A stretch of 64,000 nt of DNA, taken from Lachnospiraceae bacterium AC2029. GTDB lineage: Bacteria > Bacillota > Clostridia > Lachnospirales > Lachnospiraceae. The DNA lies in assembly GCA_000703065.1 (NCBI GenBank), contig JNLK01000001.1, forward strand, positions 620,001 through 684,000, read 5' to 3'. Positions 62,403-64,000 of the stretch are shown here, one piece after another. Each line of letters begins with the position of its first letter. The first letter of the stretch is position 1. The position numbers and the translations under genes are program-made. Below the pieces are notes generated by a model. That model ran no database searches. It worked only from the letters and a program-made list of their open reading frames with translations, and had not been told where the DNA came from.

Positions 62403-63422
62403 TTAGAACTTGCCGGCCTTTGCAGCCTCTTCGATGGATACGGCAGTGGAAACTGTCATACCAACCATCGGGTTGTTACCTGCACCGATCAGACCCATCA
62501 TCTCAACATGAGCCGGAACGGAGGAGGAACCTGCGAACTGAGCATCGCTGTGCATACGGCCCATGGTATCTGTCATACCGTAGGAAGCCGGACCTGCAGC
62601 CATGTTATCCGGGTGAAGTGTACGTCCTGTACCACCGCCGGAAGCTACGGAGAAGTACTTCTTACCTGCCTCTACGCGCTCCTTCTTGTAGGTACCTGCA
62701 ACCGGATGCTGGAAACGTGTCGGGTTGGTGGAGTTACCTGTGATGGAAACGTCAACGTTCTCCTTCCACATGATGGCAACACCTTCCTGTACGTCGTTTG
62801 CGCCGTAGCAGTTAACCTTTGCACGCGGAGACTCCGGATCCTTGGAGTAGCACTTGCGGAATACTTCCTCTACCTCGCCTGTGAAGTAGTTATACTTTGT
62901 CTCAACATAAGTGAATCCGTTAATTCTGGAAATGATCTGAGCTGCGTCCTTACCAAGACCGTTCAGGATAACGCGAAGCGGCTTCTGACGAACCTTGTTT
63001 GCCTTCTCTGCGATACCGATAGCGCCCTCAGCTGCTGCGAAGGACTCATGTCCTGCCAGGAATGCGAAGCACTCTGTATCCTCTTCCAGAAGCATCTTAC
63101 CCAGGTTACCATGTCCCAAACCTACCTTACGACGGTCTGCTACGGAACCGGGGATGCAGAATGCCTGAAGTCCGATACCGATAGCTGCTGCTGCGTCTGC
63201 TGCTCTTCTGCAGCCCTTCTTGATCGCAATGGCTGCACCAACGGTGTATGCCCACTTGGCGTTCTCGAAGCAAATGGGCTGAATGCCCTCGATCAGGTGA
63301 TATACATCGATACCTGCTGCATCGCAGATCTCTTTACACTCTTCAACGGATGAAATCCCATACTCCTTTAATGCTGCAAGGATCTGGGGCTCTCTTCTCT
63401 CATAAGATTCAAATAATGCCAT
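62403..63422 (-). CDS. GGGtGRT protein
   Basis: 339 residues containing the namesake segment VASGGGTGRTLHPDN and other conserved stretches (FCIPGSVADRRKVGLGHGNLG, FLAGHESFAAAEGAIGIAEKAN, YGANDVQEGVAIMW). Members of this family have no established biochemical function and regularly sit next to an iron-sulfur scaffold-like gene, as here (18 bases apart). The start at 63422 is chosen because GAGG is 8 bases before it; the ATG at 63428 is too close to the site. Soluble, no signal peptide. Confidence 0.9.
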   Translation of the reverse strand: MALFESYERREPQILAALKEYGISSVEECKEICDAAGIDVYHLIEGIQPICFENAKWAYTVGAAIAIKKGCRRAADAAAAIGIGLQAFCIPGSVADRRKVGLGHGNLGKMLLEEDTECFAFLAGHESFAAAEGAIGIAEKANKVRQKPLRVILNGLGKDAAQIISRINGFTYVETKYNYFTGEVEEVFRKCYSKDPESPRAKVNCYGANDVQEGVAIMWKENVDVSITGNSTNPTRFQHPVAGTYKKERVEAGKKYFSVASGGGTGRTLHPDNMAAGPASYGMTDTMGRMHSDAQFAGSSSVPAHVEMMGLIGAGNNPMVGMTVSTAVSIEEAAKAGKF

Positions 63423-63440
63423 TTTCATATCCTCGCTTTC

Positions 63441-64000
63441 TTATTCTTTTCTGGGATCGATCAGACGTACAGCGTCAGCTACACGTCCGTACTGTCCGGA
63501 TGCCTTCTCTACAGCTGTCTTCGGATCATCGCCTGCCTTGATGAAGTCCATCATCTTGCCGAAGTTGATGTACTTGTAACCGATGATCTCATCGTTCTCG
63601 TCCAGAGCTACATGTGTGATGTAACCATCTGTCAGCTCCAGATAACGCGGTCCCTTATCCAGTGTACCGTATGTGGTACCAACCATGGAACGTGCGCCCT
63701 TACCGAGGTCCTCAAGACCGGCACCGATCTGAAGTCCGTCCTCGGAGAAAGCACTCTGGGTTCTACCGTAAACGATCTGCAGGAACAGCTCACGCATAGC
63801 TGTGTTGATAGCGTCACATACAAGGTCTGTATTCAGAGCCTCCAGAACTGTAAGTCCCGGAAGGATCTCAGCAGCCATAGCTGCAGAATGTGTCATACCG
63901 GAGCATCCGATGGTCTCTACAAGAGCCTCCTGGATGATGCCGTCCTTAACATTCAGGGACAGCTTGCAGCAACCCTGCTGAGGTGCACACCAGCCGATAC
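63441..64000 (-). CDS. iron-sulfur cluster assembly scaffold-like protein (5' end outside window)
   Basis: The visible 186 codons run off the right edge; the true start lies beyond 64000. Reading from the edge gives IGWCAPQQGCCKLSLNVKD, then ETIGCSGMTHSAAMAAEIL, with a NifU/IscU-like Cys pattern (WCAPQQGC and IGCSG). Pairs with the downstream GGGtGRT gene in one transcript. Fe-S scaffold or carrier function is inferred from family resemblance. Confidence 0.82.
   Translation of the reverse strand, partial: IGWCAPQQGCCKLSLNVKDGIIQEALVETIGCSGMTHSAAMAAEILPGLTVLEALNTDLVCDAINTAMRELFLQIVYGRTQSAFSEDGLQIGAGLEDLGKGARSMVGTTYGTLDKGPRYLELTDGYITHVALDENDEIIGYKYINFGKMMDFIKAGDDPKTAVEKASGQYGRVADAVRLIDPRKE

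Overview
The window reads as the chromosome of a Gram-positive anaerobe of the class Clostridia, most likely a Lachnospiraceae gut or rumen bacterium. The reasons are AGGAGG-type ribosome binding sites before nearly every gene, lipoproteins with LxxC lipoboxes, cell-wall-binding repeat proteins, a GGGtGRT / iron-sulfur scaffold gene pair, and a butyrate-type CoA-transferase. This placement is inferred from gene content only.

Positions 1 to about 12,400 are accessory DNA. A mobilisation module (relaxase, an overlapping coiled-coil ORF, a MobC-like protein, an oriT-like hairpin) sits at the left edge. An internally deleted second copy lies at 4861-5318, and its extreme 3' end recurs at 11593-11664. 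Between these copies are tRNA 3'-end fragments, a 28-bp perfect palindrome, a truncated DUF3800 gene behind a multi-hairpin RNA candidate, an ECF-type sigma factor with a probable anti-sigma factor, two paralogous lipoproteins, a HicAB toxin-antitoxin pair, two small mobile-element-type genes, and truncated YhcG-like nuclease and adenosine deaminase genes.

Positions 12,400 to about 38,400 look like core genome: a Nudix hydrolase, a solute-binding lipoprotein coupled to a hybrid histidine kinase, an HdeD-like membrane protein, a secreted papain-family protease, then a tightly packed minus-strand run from 36,483 down to 20,910 (phosphate transporter, copper ATPase, mannose-6-phosphate isomerase, PrsW protease, PgeF/YfiH, CobW-type GTPase, MntP, CoA-transferase, beta-galactosidase, HAD phosphatase). 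Several of these conserved enzymes carry in-frame low-complexity or tandem-repeat inserts.

Positions 38,400 to 57,100 are dominated by sulfur amino acid metabolism: cysK, metY, a dual ABC transporter operon headed by a fused two-domain substrate-binding lipoprotein, two GCS2-family ligases around a class II amidotransferase, and a divergent Rrf2 regulator. The metY unit and the transporter operon share one architecture: a TTGACA promoter overlapped by the same dyad, a short leader ORF rich in Cys and Met codons, and a terminator hairpin with a competing upstream pairing. This is the best candidate here for a little-described regulatory system. An IS1182-type element, a 3D-domain protein and GGGACGG-type interspersed repeats lie between the two units.

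The right end holds two tandem leucine-rich-repeat surface proteins (a third paralogue is at 41,788), an MTA/SAH nucleosidase, and the GGGtGRT and iron-sulfur scaffold genes; the scaffold gene runs off the window edge.
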